From Sphingobacterium sp. (GTDB lineage: Bacteria > Bacteroidota > Bacteroidia > Sphingobacteriales > Sphingobacteriaceae), in assembly GCA_022712315.1 (NCBI GenBank), contig JALAGS010000015.1, positions 1 to 38,033 of the forward strand: a DNA stretch of 38,033 nt, given 5' to 3'. Each line of letters starts with the position of its first letter. Within the stretch, counting starts at the first letter, position 1. Shown one piece after another: positions 1 through 8,260 of the stretch. The notes under the pieces are model-generated. The model was not told where the DNA came from, did not search any database, and worked only from the letters and a program-made list of their open reading frames with translations. The translations under genes and the position numbers were made by a program.

Positions 1-58
1 ATCCTATAGATATTTGAATCACAAAACAACAACAAATTAAAACTAAAACAAGAAAATT

Positions 59-526
59 ATGGAACCGCTAAAAAACATGATTGAAGAAAAAAAAGCTGAA
101 AGAGATTCAAACAAAAGAAATCCATTTAAACCAACAGGCGCATTTATTGGTGCTTCATGGACAGCATTATTGGTTGGAACCGTTGGCTATTGCATAGGCT
201 TATGGAATGCAACAATGGCATTGAACGAAAAAGGGTATTATTTTACAATTTTACTGTTTGCCCTGTTTGCTGTTATCTCTGTTCAAAAAAGTGTCAGAGA
301 TAAAGCGGAAGGGCTCGCTGTTACCGAATTGTATTATGGTCTGAGTTGGTTTGCAACAATTGCTGCCGTTGTTCTGTTGACTGTAGGCCTCTGGAATGCA
401 GAACTGCTTTTAAGTGAGAAAGGATTCTATGCGATGTCCTTCTCATTGAGTATATTTTCTGCAATCGCAGTGCAAAAGAACACACGTGACGCAAAACTTA
501 TCGATGACAATGAAATAAAACTTTAG
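59..526 (+). CDS. YiaA/YiaB-type inner membrane protein
   Basis: A 155-residue membrane protein of the YiaA/B two-helix domain family, whose function is not established. The sequence shows an internal duplication: each half has two hydrophobic helices and repeats a GLWNA motif, a short segment containing EKG, and a segment ending in VQK-x-x-RD. A charged, lysine-rich N-terminal tail of about 28 residues precedes the first helix and is probably cytoplasmic. E. coli YiaA is of similar length. The ATG at 59 is preceded by A-rich leader DNA with no Shine-Dalgarno site, as is usual in Bacteroidota. The gene stands alone and faces the histidine kinase operon. The family call is good; no biochemical role can be stated. 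Confidence 0.85.
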   Translation: MEPLKNMIEEKKAERDSNKRNPFKPTGAFIGASWTALLVGTVGYCIGLWNATMALNEKGYYFTILLFALFAVISVQKSVRDKAEGLAVTELYYGLSWFATIAAVVLLTVGLWNAELLLSEKGFYAMSFSLSIFSAIAVQKNTRDAKLIDDNEIKL

Positions 527-534
527 CGGGTGCC

Positions 535-569
535 GATCCTACGGCCTCTGCAATGCAAGCCGCAGGATC
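535..569 (+). terminator. Hairpin just after the YiaA/B-type gene
   Basis: Arms 535-545 and 559-569 (GATCCTACGGC / GCCGCAGGATC) pair over 11 positions with one A-C mismatch, 9 bases after the stop codon. The T-run that follows is weak, so this may be an mRNA 3'-end stabiliser rather than a terminator; a stronger terminator lies at 590-630. Confidence 0.45.
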
Positions 570-589
570 TTTCAATCCCCTTTTGGACG

Positions 590-630
590 AAAAAAAGGAA
601 GAGCTTGTGATTTTAGCTTTTCCTTTTTTT
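590..630. terminator. Bidirectional terminator between convergent genes
   Basis: Arms 590-605 and 615-630 form a 16-bp stem with one G-T pair: A7-GG-AA-G-AGCT against AGCT-TTTCC-T7. The stem carries an A-run on one side and a T-run on the other, so it can end transcription from both sides. It overlaps the histidine kinase stop codon. Confidence 0.85.
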
Positions 631-2389
631 AGCTTGGTGGGTTGTAGGCTAATGGTCTAGGCCGATCAATCGGAAGGTAAACAAAAAATGTACTTCCACT
701 TCCAAAAACACTTCGTACATCGATTTCTCCACCCATACTTTCGATAAACTCCTTGCTTATGCTCAGACCCAAACCCGTTCCTTCTTTTGTACTCCCTGGG
801 ACACGGAAATAGCGATCAAAAATTTTCGTTAAATATTGCGCTGGAATACCTTGACCATGATCTTCAACAAGTAAAAGTACCCTTGTCCCCATTCTTTTGG
901 CGGAAATACCGATCACTCCCCCCTCATCGGAATACCGAATTGCATTGGACAATAAATTCGTCAACACCCATGCGGCTTTTTCCGTGTCGATAAAAACCAG
1001 CGGCAAATCCTTTTCCAATTCCACGTCGATCCGAATTTGTTTTTGCTCTACCATCGACCGATTGGCCAAAAGTGCATAATCTACAATCGGTCCGATAAAT
1101 GCTGGTGTCAGCTTCATCTGAATCGCACCGCTCTCCACTTGTGCAATATCCAAAAGTTCTCCCGTAATCTTCAGGAGCCGCGCTGTATCATCAGCTATCC
1201 CTTCCAGCAGATCTTTTTGTTCCGCATTTAAATCTCCTACCCGCTTATTTTCTAACAATTGGATGCCCATTCGTATGGAAGCGATAGGCGTTTTCAATTC
1301 ATGGGAGACCGTTCCAATAAAATTTGTTTTTGCTACATCACGCTCCTTAAAACTGGTTACATTCTTCAGCAAAATAAATTGTCCAATAAATTGAGGACTC
1401 TCCTCTCCTGTTGGAACAACATTGATATCAATGACCTCTAACTCAAAATAGTTTTCCTTTTCAAAAGCAAATACCTGAACCAAACCCAGATGACCGGATT
1501 CTTGATGCAAGGAGCTAATTTTGTTGAGAAGGTTTCTAATCAAATCATTAAAAGATGCAATTTCCTCCAAATTCTTTCCCTCAAACTCAGCAAATTTTAA
1601 CCCCGAAATTAAACAAGCAGGTTCATTTGCAAAAAGCACTCTTTTTTTCTCATCCACCCCTATAACAGCATCATGCATATTATCGATAAGTGCTTCAATT
1701 CTCTTTTTATGCTGTAAAATCTTTCCTAATTTACTTTCTGTATATTCCTCGAGCTTTTGAGCCATTGTGTTGAACGATTTTGCCACCGCACCAAATTCAT
1801 CCTCTCGCTTAAAATGAAGTCTCATTTTATAGTTCCCAGCAGCAATCTGTTTAATACTATCGGTTAATTGTACAATTGGACCAGCAATAGCTAGGGGGAG
1901 ATTAACCAACAACACAAACGCAATCATAAAACAGATCGCACCTACAACGGAGATCGCCAGAATAGCTTTTTCTGCTGTTGTATTGGCGATATTGTTTTTG
2001 TATTCAATCGCCTGCATATTAAGATACATCAGCTGGAATATATCTTTACGTAAATCGGCCACTACTGTGGCATTTTTCATTTCTCTTTTTAAACTCAAAA
2101 AGTGACGATTCACACGTTCAGTTACAGCCCGTTCACCACGCTCAGTCACATTGCGCTTTTGGAGCATTAAATTATGTTCAAATAGCTGAACACTCTTCCC
2201 GTTTGTACGAAAATCTTCCAAAGCCGACAGCATATTTCTGGAGTAATGCAACGTGTTATAGTTGTCGACTAAAATATTGTTTGTATCTTTTTTTAGCCGG
2301 TAAACGTAATAACCACTCACTATCGCTAACAGCAAGATCATGAAAAATAAAAAACCTACCCCAAATGTCAGCTTAGCTCTAAGTTTCAT
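629..2389 (-). CDS. Membrane sensor histidine kinase (HAMP-PAS-HisKA-HATPase)
   Basis: A 586-residue sensor kinase that should autophosphorylate on His and pass phosphate to the regulator encoded just upstream. Order seen: TM helix at about 7-29, periplasmic region of about 110 residues rich in charged helices, TM helix at about 142-165, HAMP at about 166-220, PAS-like domain at about 228-345, HisKA with H-box VSHELKTP (His363), N-box NLLSNAIRYS near 478-487, G1 DHGQGIP near 510 and G2 GTGLGLS near 537-543. All catalytic boxes are intact. The start codon overlaps the stop of the response regulator by four bases (ATGA), so the two are translationally coupled. The signal sensed is unknown; the periplasmic part matches no sensor domain I recognise. 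Confidence 0.93.
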   Translation of the reverse strand: MKLRAKLTFGVGFLFFMILLLAIVSGYYVYRLKKDTNNILVDNYNTLHYSRNMLSALEDFRTNGKSVQLFEHNLMLQKRNVTERGERAVTERVNRHFLSLKREMKNATVVADLRKDIFQLMYLNMQAIEYKNNIANTTAEKAILAISVVGAICFMIAFVLLVNLPLAIAGPIVQLTDSIKQIAAGNYKMRLHFKREDEFGAVAKSFNTMAQKLEEYTESKLGKILQHKKRIEALIDNMHDAVIGVDEKKRVLFANEPACLISGLKFAEFEGKNLEEIASFNDLIRNLLNKISSLHQESGHLGLVQVFAFEKENYFELEVIDINVVPTGEESPQFIGQFILLKNVTSFKERDVAKTNFIGTVSHELKTPIASIRMGIQLLENKRVGDLNAEQKDLLEGIADDTARLLKITGELLDIAQVESGAIQMKLTPAFIGPIVDYALLANRSMVEQKQIRIDVELEKDLPLVFIDTEKAAWVLTNLLSNAIRYSDEGGVIGISAKRMGTRVLLLVEDHGQGIPAQYLTKIFDRYFRVPGSTKEGTGLGLSISKEFIESMGGEIDVRSVFGSGSTFFVYLPIDRPRPLAYNPPS

Positions 2390-3723
2390 TGGATTTTATA
2401 TTCTTCAATTTTTCGATACAAGGTAGCTATACCGATTTCTAACAATCGAGCAGCCTCAGCTTTATTTCCATTCGTATGTTTCAATACACGTTGTATATGC
2501 AGCCTTTCTATGTTGGCCATCGAAAAGTTTGATAAGCCACCCGCCCCTTCTCTATAATCACGTTCTCCGAAAGGAAGGCTCTGAACATCCAGCACGCCGT
2601 CCTCACTTAAAATTACACTGCGTTCAATCACATTTTTCAGTTCACGGATATTTCCCCGCCATACATTGTGTTCCAATGCCTGCACAAATGCAGGGCTCAT
2701 CTGCAAAGGTTTCAAATTGGATTTTAGCGCAAAAATATCGGCATAATATTGCGCCAGCGGCATAATATCTTGTACCCGCTCCCGTAACGGCGGAAGTTCA
2801 ATCGTAAAAACAGATAATCTGTAAAAAAGATCACTCCTAAAATGATCTGAAGCAATTTCAGTTTCGAGATTTCTGTTGGTAGCAGCTATGATACGTACAT
2901 CCACTTTCGTGGGTTTGGAATCGCCTACTTTCAAAAACTCTCCCGTTTCCAAAACACGAAGAATTTTAGCTTGAAGCTCCAAAGCCATCTCCCCGATCTC
3001 ATCCAGAAAAACAGTACCTAAATGTGCTTCTTCAAACAAGCCGCGCTGATCTTTCGTCGCTCCGGTAAAAGCACCGGATTTATGACCAAACAATTCATTT
3101 TCCAGCAGATCTTTTGTAAATGCAGCGCAGTTAATAGCCACAAAATTACGGTCTCTCCTGGAACTAGCCTGATGGATTGCCTGCGCAAAAACCTCTTTAC
3201 CGGTACCAGTTTCTCCAGTTAGTAGAACCGTTGTATTGGTAACAGCAACTTTTTGAGCCATTCCAATGGCCGCTTGAATCGCTTTAGATTTTCCAATAAC
3301 CTTATCGAAAGAAAGTCTATCCCCTAATCGCTTTTCTAACTGCTGTACCCTTCGGGCCAATGCAACCTTTTCGCAAGCTTTATAAAGCAATGGTATAATG
3401 CGATTGTTGTCATCCCCCTTCGTAATGTATTCAAAAGCGCCGTTTTTTATTGCCTTTACCCCATCAGGAATATTCCCGTAAGCCGTCAATAAAATAACCT
3501 CTACAATTGGATACCGCTCTTTAATCAATTTAGCAGTTTCAACCCCATTACCGTCAGGCAGCTTAACATCACAAAGAACAACATCAACATCAGTGACTTC
3601 AAGCTTTTTTAACCCGGATTTAATATCCCCTGCCTCTATCACATCAAAACCTTCCAAGATAATGATTTTTGACAGCAATTTCCGAAGTTTCTCTTCGTCG
3701 TCTATAAGGAGAACTCTATTCAC
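2386..3723 (-). CDS. Sigma-54-dependent response regulator (NtrC family)
   Basis: Regulator with receiver, AAA+ and Fis-type DNA-binding domains; partner of the kinase it overlaps. Seen: acidic pair DDEE and phospho-acceptor Asp in VVLCDVKLPDG (Asp52 from the start chosen here), Walker A GETGTGKE, an intact GAFTGA loop for sigma-54 contact, Walker B TVFLDEIGE, and a C-terminal helix-turn-helix (NKAEAARLLEIGIATLYRKI). I chose the GTG at 3721-3723, giving MNRVLLIDDEE, the usual receiver N-terminus. A TTG at 3760-3762 would add 13 residues of no domain value, and a -7-like box TAATTTTG (minus strand, 3738-3745) lies between the two candidates, so a transcript from it would lack the TTG. Targets are unknown; a search for -24/-12 promoters would be needed. 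Confidence 0.92.
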   Translation of the reverse strand: MNRVLLIDDEEKLRKLLSKIIILEGFDVIEAGDIKSGLKKLEVTDVDVVLCDVKLPDGNGVETAKLIKERYPIVEVILLTAYGNIPDGVKAIKNGAFEYITKGDDNNRIIPLLYKACEKVALARRVQQLEKRLGDRLSFDKVIGKSKAIQAAIGMAQKVAVTNTTVLLTGETGTGKEVFAQAIHQASSRRDRNFVAINCAAFTKDLLENELFGHKSGAFTGATKDQRGLFEEAHLGTVFLDEIGEMALELQAKILRVLETGEFLKVGDSKPTKVDVRIIAATNRNLETEIASDHFRSDLFYRLSVFTIELPPLRERVQDIMPLAQYYADIFALKSNLKPLQMSPAFVQALEHNVWRGNIRELKNVIERSVILSEDGVLDVQSLPFGERDYREGAGGLSNFSMANIERLHIQRVLKHTNGNKAEAARLLEIGIATLYRKIEEYKIQ

Positions 3724-3825
3724 AATATTCGTTTTTTCAAAATTACAATTTGTCTTAAGCAAATAGTAGAAAAATAAACAATTTGACTATTTCTCAAAAA
3801 TTTTCCCGACATCAAAATAAAAACC

Positions 3826-3833
3826 TATATTTG
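3826..3833 (+). promoter_or_regulatory. -7 box of the ABC-F gene promoter
   Basis: TATATTTG fits the Bacteroidota -7 consensus TAnnTTTG. A T-run at 3801-3804 sits at the -33 position but lacks the G. A transcript from here would have a leader of about 110 bases containing the hairpin at 3899-3931. Confidence 0.5.
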
Positions 3834-3898
3834 TAGCTCTACAACAAAATTAAAACTGCATGTAAGATTAAAATTCTTTAGAACGAAATAAATACCAT

Positions 3899-3931
3899 CC
3901 ATTGGCAGTACCTTCCCAATTGGTCTTTTTC
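3899..3931 (+). promoter_or_regulatory. Attenuator-like hairpin in the ABC-F leader
   Basis: Arms CCATTGG (3899-3905) and CCAATTGG (3916-3923) pair over 7 bp with one bulged base around a 10-base loop and are followed by TCTTTTTCT, i.e. intrinsic-terminator form upstream of the start codon at 3953. An ATG directly followed by TAA (3860-3865), a start-stop micro-ORF, lies between promoter and hairpin. Ribosome-mediated attenuation is known for several antibiotic-resistance ABC-F genes; its presence here is inference. Confidence 0.45.
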
Positions 3932-3952
3932 TAACATTTAAAGAATTTCAAC

Positions 3953-5539
3953 ATGCTTTCATTACAACAGCTTTCTTATATACATCCGAATAAAGATTTA
4001 TTGTTTGAGAATATAAATCTTCATATAAACGCGCAAGAGAAAATTGCGTTGATCGGCCATAATGGCGTTGGCAAATCAACTTTATTGCGATTAATCGCCC
4101 GCGAACTATCCCCAGCGGATGGCAGCATCCTTGTCAATGCCAGTACGTACTATGTTCCACAAGTTGTCGGACAATTTGAGGACAAGACCGTTGCCGAAGC
4201 TCTCGGAATCGACAAAAAATTAGATGCACTTCATGCCATATTAGCGGGTGATGCATCGGAAGAAAATTTCAATAACCTTCAAGATGACTGGACTCTGGAG
4301 GAACGATGCAAAGAAGCTTTCGAACAATGGAACCTGCCCGACATCGCATTGACACAAAAAATGTCTTCTCTTAGTGGTGGACAAAAAACGAAAATCTTAT
4401 TGGCCGGAATCCAAATTCATCGATCCGAGTTCATTCTGCTCGATGAACCCAGCAACCATTTGGATATGGATAGCAAAAAGCTCTTATACAACTGGATCCA
4501 ATCTACCAAAAACACACTGATCATTGTAAGCCATGATAGAACCCTGCTTAATCTATTGGACGATATGGCCGAAATGACACCCCTGGGAATTAAGCGATAC
4601 GGAGGCGATTACAGCTTTTATGAGGCTCAAAAAGATGGCGAACGCCATGCTCTGCAACAGGATATCCATCACAAGGAAAAAGCGATCAAAATCGCGAAGG
4701 AGAAAGAAAGAGAGACAATCGAACGTCAAAATAGATTAAATAACCGTGGTCAAAAAAAGCAGGAAAAAGCTGGTGTAGCGCGTATCATGATGAATACGCT
4801 ACGCAATAATGCCGAAAAGAGCACCGCCAAAATAAAGAGTGTACATCAGGATAAAATTGGAGATATCAGATCCGATCTACAGGAACTCCGAGGCTCGCAA
4901 TCGGCATTGGATGAAATTAAAATAGATCTAGGAAACAGCACTTTTCCGACAGGAAAAAGTATGGTCAAAGCAGAAAACATCAATTTCAGCTATGGCTCAC
5001 AGCAGCTTTGGACAGATCATGTTGACTTTCAGTTATTCAGCGGAGACCGCATCGCACTACAGGGTCAGAATGGGTCTGGTAAAACGACATTGGTCAAACT
5101 CCTACTTAACCAACTGACACCTGAGCAAGGAAAAATTGAGCGTCAATCATTCGACGCGATCTATTTAGATCAGACATATTCCATTATATCGCCTCATTTG
5201 AGCATCTACGAACAAGCTCAGCAATTCAACACTAATGCGCTGCCTGAACATGAGATCAAAATCAGGCTCAATCGTTTTTTATTTGTAAAGGACGACTGGG
5301 ATAAACCATGTGCGCTACTTAGCGGCGGCGAAAAAATGCGCCTGATCCTATGCTGCCTCACTATTCAGCAACAGTCACCGGATTTAATTGTCCTGGATGA
5401 ACCAACAAACAATCTGGATCTTCAAAATATCCGCATACTAACCAGAGCGATTCAGCTTTATAAGGGCACAATTCTCGTCATTTCCCATGATGAAGTTTTT
5501 CTGAAAGAAATTCATGTAAATAAAGTTATCACACTCTAA
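3953..5539 (+). CDS. ABC-F family ATPase (ribosome-associated type)
   Basis: A 528-residue protein with two ATP-binding cassettes and no membrane segments, the layout of ABC-F proteins, which act on the ribosome in translation or antibiotic protection. NBD1: Walker A GHNGVGKS (35-42), signature LSGGQKTK, Walker B FILLDEPSNHLD, H-loop VSHDR. A highly charged linker of about 90 residues rich in Lys/Glu/Arg follows. NBD2: Walker A GQNGSGKT, signature LSGGEKMR, Walker B LIVLDEPTNNLD, ISHDE. Both catalytic Glu residues are present. The sequence does not let me decide between a housekeeping factor (EttA/Uup/YbiT/YheS type) and a resistance factor (Msr/Vga/Lsa type). The leader hairpin would fit drug-inducible control. 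Single-gene unit with its own terminator. Confidence 0.9.
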   Translation: MLSLQQLSYIHPNKDLLFENINLHINAQEKIALIGHNGVGKSTLLRLIARELSPADGSILVNASTYYVPQVVGQFEDKTVAEALGIDKKLDALHAILAGDASEENFNNLQDDWTLEERCKEAFEQWNLPDIALTQKMSSLSGGQKTKILLAGIQIHRSEFILLDEPSNHLDMDSKKLLYNWIQSTKNTLIIVSHDRTLLNLLDDMAEMTPLGIKRYGGDYSFYEAQKDGERHALQQDIHHKEKAIKIAKEKERETIERQNRLNNRGQKKQEKAGVARIMMNTLRNNAEKSTAKIKSVHQDKIGDIRSDLQELRGSQSALDEIKIDLGNSTFPTGKSMVKAENINFSYGSQQLWTDHVDFQLFSGDRIALQGQNGSGKTTLVKLLLNQLTPEQGKIERQSFDAIYLDQTYSIISPHLSIYEQAQQFNTNALPEHEIKIRLNRFLFVKDDWDKPCALLSGGEKMRLILCCLTIQQQSPDLIVLDEPTNNLDLQNIRILTRAIQLYKGTILVISHDEVFLKEIHVNKVITL

Positions 5540-5553
5540 AGAGCTGCACATAC

Positions 5554-5593
5554 ATATTCCTTCTATTTTACTACTACAAAATAGAAGGAATAT
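5554..5593 (+). terminator. Terminator of the ABC-F gene
   Basis: A perfect 16-bp stem: 5554-5569 pairs with 5578-5593 around an 8-base loop, 14 bases after the stop codon. The T-run after the stem is short (TT), though the stem base itself is AT-rich. Confidence 0.75.
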
Positions 5594-5835
5594 TTACGAT
5601 TCACCACCACATGTTTCAATAAAACACCATATTTTTTGTAACAATCCCATCTTCTTTATTTAAAATCTGCTAAATCGATAAATTAATTTAAAAAAAATGA
5701 ATTTTTATCGATATATTCACGATGATTTTAAACATGAAACAATAACCATTAAATTAATTGAACCTTCTCATTTACATATTATGCCTCATAGCAAATGTAT
5801 CTTACAGGCCGCTCAATTAATTACTTCATTTAATT
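5594..5835 (+). promoter_or_regulatory. 242-base leader of the GMC gene with nested inverted repeats
   Basis: No convincing gene. It holds two perfect inverted repeats: ATCGATAAA (5674-5682) with TTTATCGAT (5704-5712), and AATTAATTGA (5752-5761) with TCAATTAATT (5813-5822), which ends 13 bases before the GMC start. Inside the second, TACAT (5773-5777) can pair with ATGTA (5795-5799). No clear TAnnTTTG box was found. These may be operators or mRNA structure controlling the dehydrogenase genes. Confidence 0.35.
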
Positions 5836-7572
5836 ATGTCAGATTATCAAATTAAAGAAAATCCCGAATTATTTGATGCCATAGTCGTTGGTTCCGGCGC
5901 AGGTGGTGGTATGGCAGGTTATATACTTGCACATGCGGGGCTTAAAGTATTGATGCTGGAAGCAGGTCCTTTTTATGACCCAGCAAAAGATTCGTTACAA
6001 CTGCGTTGGCCTTGGGAATCTCCAAGAAGGGGAGCAGGCACAACAAGACCATTTGGGGATTTCGACGCTGCCTTTGGTGGCTGGCAAATCGAAGGTGAAC
6101 CCTACAGCAAAGTAGCAGGAACTGAATTTGAGTGGTTTAGAGCCCGAATGCTTGGTGGAAGAACCAACCACTGGGGGCGTATTTCATTACGTATGGGACC
6201 CGACGATTTCAAACCAAAGGATGGAGTTACAGAGGAATGGCCTATTACTTATGAAGAGGTCAAGCCATTTTACGACCGTGTCGATCGAATGATCGGTATA
6301 TATGGCACTGTGGAAGGTATTCATAATGAACCCGACGGGATTTTCATGAAACCACCTAAGCCACGCCTGAACGAACTATACATTGCAAAAGGAGCTAAAA
6401 AAGCGGGGGTTCCAGTAATTCCGGGAAGGGGGGCTGTACTGACTGAAGTATCGAAAGACATCAAGGATCGGGGAGCCTGTTTCTATTGTGGTCAATGTGG
6501 TCGTGCATGTAAAGTATATGGAGACTTTTCATCCTCTTCATGTCTTGTTATTCCAGCAATGAAAACGGGCAATTTAAAAGTGATAGACAATGCCATGGTG
6601 AGAGAGGTGATTACGAATGACGAAGGACTCGCTGTTGGTGTTTCCTATGTAAACACCAAGGATCTACAGGAATATACAGTAAAGGGAAAAACCGTTATTT
6701 TAGGGGCCAGTGCTTGTGAAAGTGCGCGTATCATGTTAAATTCCAAATCAAAATCCCATCCTGGTGGCGTTGGTAATAGCAGCGGTTTGGTTGGAAAATA
6801 TCTTCACGATTCTACGGGCGCCAGCTTATCAGGTTTTTTACCGCAGCTCCTCGACCGCAAACGGTACAATGAAGATGGTGTCGGAAGTGTACATATTTAT
6901 TCGCCATGGTGGGAAGATAACTCTAAATTGAACTTTCCTAGAGGTTACCACATCGAATACGGTGGCGGCTTGCATATGCCCTCTTATGGATTTTTGAACT
7001 GGGTACCTAAAGTAAATGATATCGCGAAAACTTCTGATGGAAAAACAAAAGCCAAAGGCGGTTATGGTACCGCGTTAAAAGAAGATTTCCGTAGCTATTA
7101 TGGTGCAAATGTAGGCATGGCTGGACGGGGAACTGCCTTGGCCAGAAAAGATAATTATTGTGAAATCGACCCAGATAAAGTCGACAAATTCGGAATCCCT
7201 GTACTACGTTTTAACTACAAATGGGCAAATGAAGAAATAGCACAGGCTAAACATATGCAAGAGACATTTCAGTCTATTATGCACGAAATGGGCGCCGTAA
7301 TTACGTCAAAAATTCCAGGGGCAGATACATTATATGGATTGGAAGCTCCCGGAAAAATTATTCACGAGGGCGGTACCACAAGAATGGGCAATGATCCTAA
7401 AACCTCCGTATTGAATAAATGGGGACAGGCACACGATTGTAAAAATCTTTATGTGGTAGATGCGGGACCATTTGTACAACAAGGTGACAAAAATCTGACC
7501 TGGACAATACTCGCTTTATCGATGCGAACAGCAGAATATATACTTCAAGAAAAGAAAAAATTAAACGGCTAA
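5836..7572 (+). CDS. GMC-family FAD-dependent dehydrogenase with CX2CX2CX3C motif
   Basis: A 578-residue flavoprotein of the glucose-methanol-choline oxidoreductase family, large subunit of a membrane-linked sugar or alcohol dehydrogenase by analogy. Seen: N-terminal dinucleotide-binding motif VVGSGAGGGMAGY (18-29) followed by LEAG, a GGRTNHWG FAD-contact segment near 108-114, and the GMC C-terminal active-site region with His in IIHEGGTTRMG and Asn in GDKNLTWT. A cysteine cluster C215-x2-C218-x2-C221-x3-C225 has ferredoxin [4Fe-4S] spacing, and lies where the bacterial FAD-glucose dehydrogenase alpha subunit carries its [3Fe-4S] cysteines. There is no signal peptide; export probably depends on the Tat-signal partner encoded three bases downstream. 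Substrate unknown; aldose, glycoside 3-position or polyol oxidation are all possible. Confidence 0.9.
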   Translation: MSDYQIKENPELFDAIVVGSGAGGGMAGYILAHAGLKVLMLEAGPFYDPAKDSLQLRWPWESPRRGAGTTRPFGDFDAAFGGWQIEGEPYSKVAGTEFEWFRARMLGGRTNHWGRISLRMGPDDFKPKDGVTEEWPITYEEVKPFYDRVDRMIGIYGTVEGIHNEPDGIFMKPPKPRLNELYIAKGAKKAGVPVIPGRGAVLTEVSKDIKDRGACFYCGQCGRACKVYGDFSSSSCLVIPAMKTGNLKVIDNAMVREVITNDEGLAVGVSYVNTKDLQEYTVKGKTVILGASACESARIMLNSKSKSHPGGVGNSSGLVGKYLHDSTGASLSGFLPQLLDRKRYNEDGVGSVHIYSPWWEDNSKLNFPRGYHIEYGGGLHMPSYGFLNWVPKVNDIAKTSDGKTKAKGGYGTALKEDFRSYYGANVGMAGRGTALARKDNYCEIDPDKVDKFGIPVLRFNYKWANEEIAQAKHMQETFQSIMHEMGAVITSKIPGADTLYGLEAPGKIIHEGGTTRMGNDPKTSVLNKWGQAHDCKNLYVVDAGPFVQQGDKNLTWTILALSMRTAEYILQEKKKLNG

Positions 7573-7575
7573 AGC

Positions 7576-8208
7576 ATGAATAGAAGAGAATCTTTAAGAG
7601 CATTGGGCTTAATTGCAGCTGGATCAGGTCTTTTAACCGCAGCTTGTAATTCAAAAGAGGCTAAAAATGCAACAGTAGACAATAGCAAAAAATTACCTGG
7701 AGTTCAGGATTTTGAATACGAACGCACAGAACAGCTATACGCCGAAAAGTTTTTTGATGAACACGAAATGGCTACAATCACAGTTTTGGCAGATATCATT
7801 ATCCCAAAGGACAGCAAATCAGGGAGTGCATCAGAAGCGGGCGTACCTGATTTTATCGAATTTATCGTAAAAGATTTGCCGGATAATAAAATTCCTATGC
7901 GGGGTGGCCTTCGCTGGCTGGACCTTCAAACCAAAAAACGTTATGGTACGGTGTTTATAAAATGTAGCGAAAAGGACCAACTTGCCTTAGTAGATGATAT
8001 CGCTTACCCTGAACTAGCGAAACCAGAAATGAAACAGGGCGCAGCCTTCTTTTCGCTGATGCGCAACCTTACTTCCTCTGGATTTTATACGAGCGAAATA
8101 GGCGTAAAAGATATTGGTTATGCCGGGAATAAGCCTGGAGTCTGGAATGGTGTACCGGATGACGTGTTGAAAGAGCACGGTTTTGACCCGACTAAATTCT
8201 TTGGATAA
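7576..8208 (+). CDS. Gluconate 2-dehydrogenase subunit 3 family Tat lipoprotein
   Basis: A 210-residue small subunit (Gluconate_2-dh3 family) that accompanies GMC dehydrogenases. The N-terminus shows a twin-arginine signal (NRRESLRAL, Arg3-Arg4), a hydrophobic stretch and a lipobox LTAAC with Cys24, so it is predicted to be exported folded by Tat and lipid-anchored. In known FAD-dependent glucose and gluconate dehydrogenases this subunit carries the signal-less catalytic subunit through Tat as a hitchhiker, and the three-base gap to the GMC gene fits a tight complex. The body contains the family's ADIIIPKD segment and a GGLRWLD region. No cytochrome c subunit lies nearby, so the electron acceptor must be encoded elsewhere or be a quinone or another carrier. 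Confidence 0.9.
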   Translation: MNRRESLRALGLIAAGSGLLTAACNSKEAKNATVDNSKKLPGVQDFEYERTEQLYAEKFFDEHEMATITVLADIIIPKDSKSGSASEAGVPDFIEFIVKDLPDNKIPMRGGLRWLDLQTKKRYGTVFIKCSEKDQLALVDDIAYPELAKPEMKQGAAFFSLMRNLTSSGFYTSEIGVKDIGYAGNKPGVWNGVPDDVLKEHGFDPTKFFG

Positions 8209-8209
8209 T

Positions 8210-8245
8210 AAAAAAATCCTTTCCGAAAACGGAAAGGATTTTTTT
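8210..8245. terminator. Bidirectional terminator
   Basis: A perfect 16-bp stem, 8210-8225 with 8230-8245, around the tetraloop AAAA, with A-run and T-run on opposite sides. It serves both the GMC/subunit-3 operon and the convergent OmpA-family gene. Confidence 0.92.
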
Positions 8246-8260
8246 ATTCTAAATTGAAAT

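Noticed and set aside
5697..5855. 52-codon frame overlapping the GMC start
   Set aside because: It lies in AT-rich leader DNA, its product has no recognisable pattern, it overlaps the GMC gene in another frame, and it runs through the inverted repeats. More likely chance.
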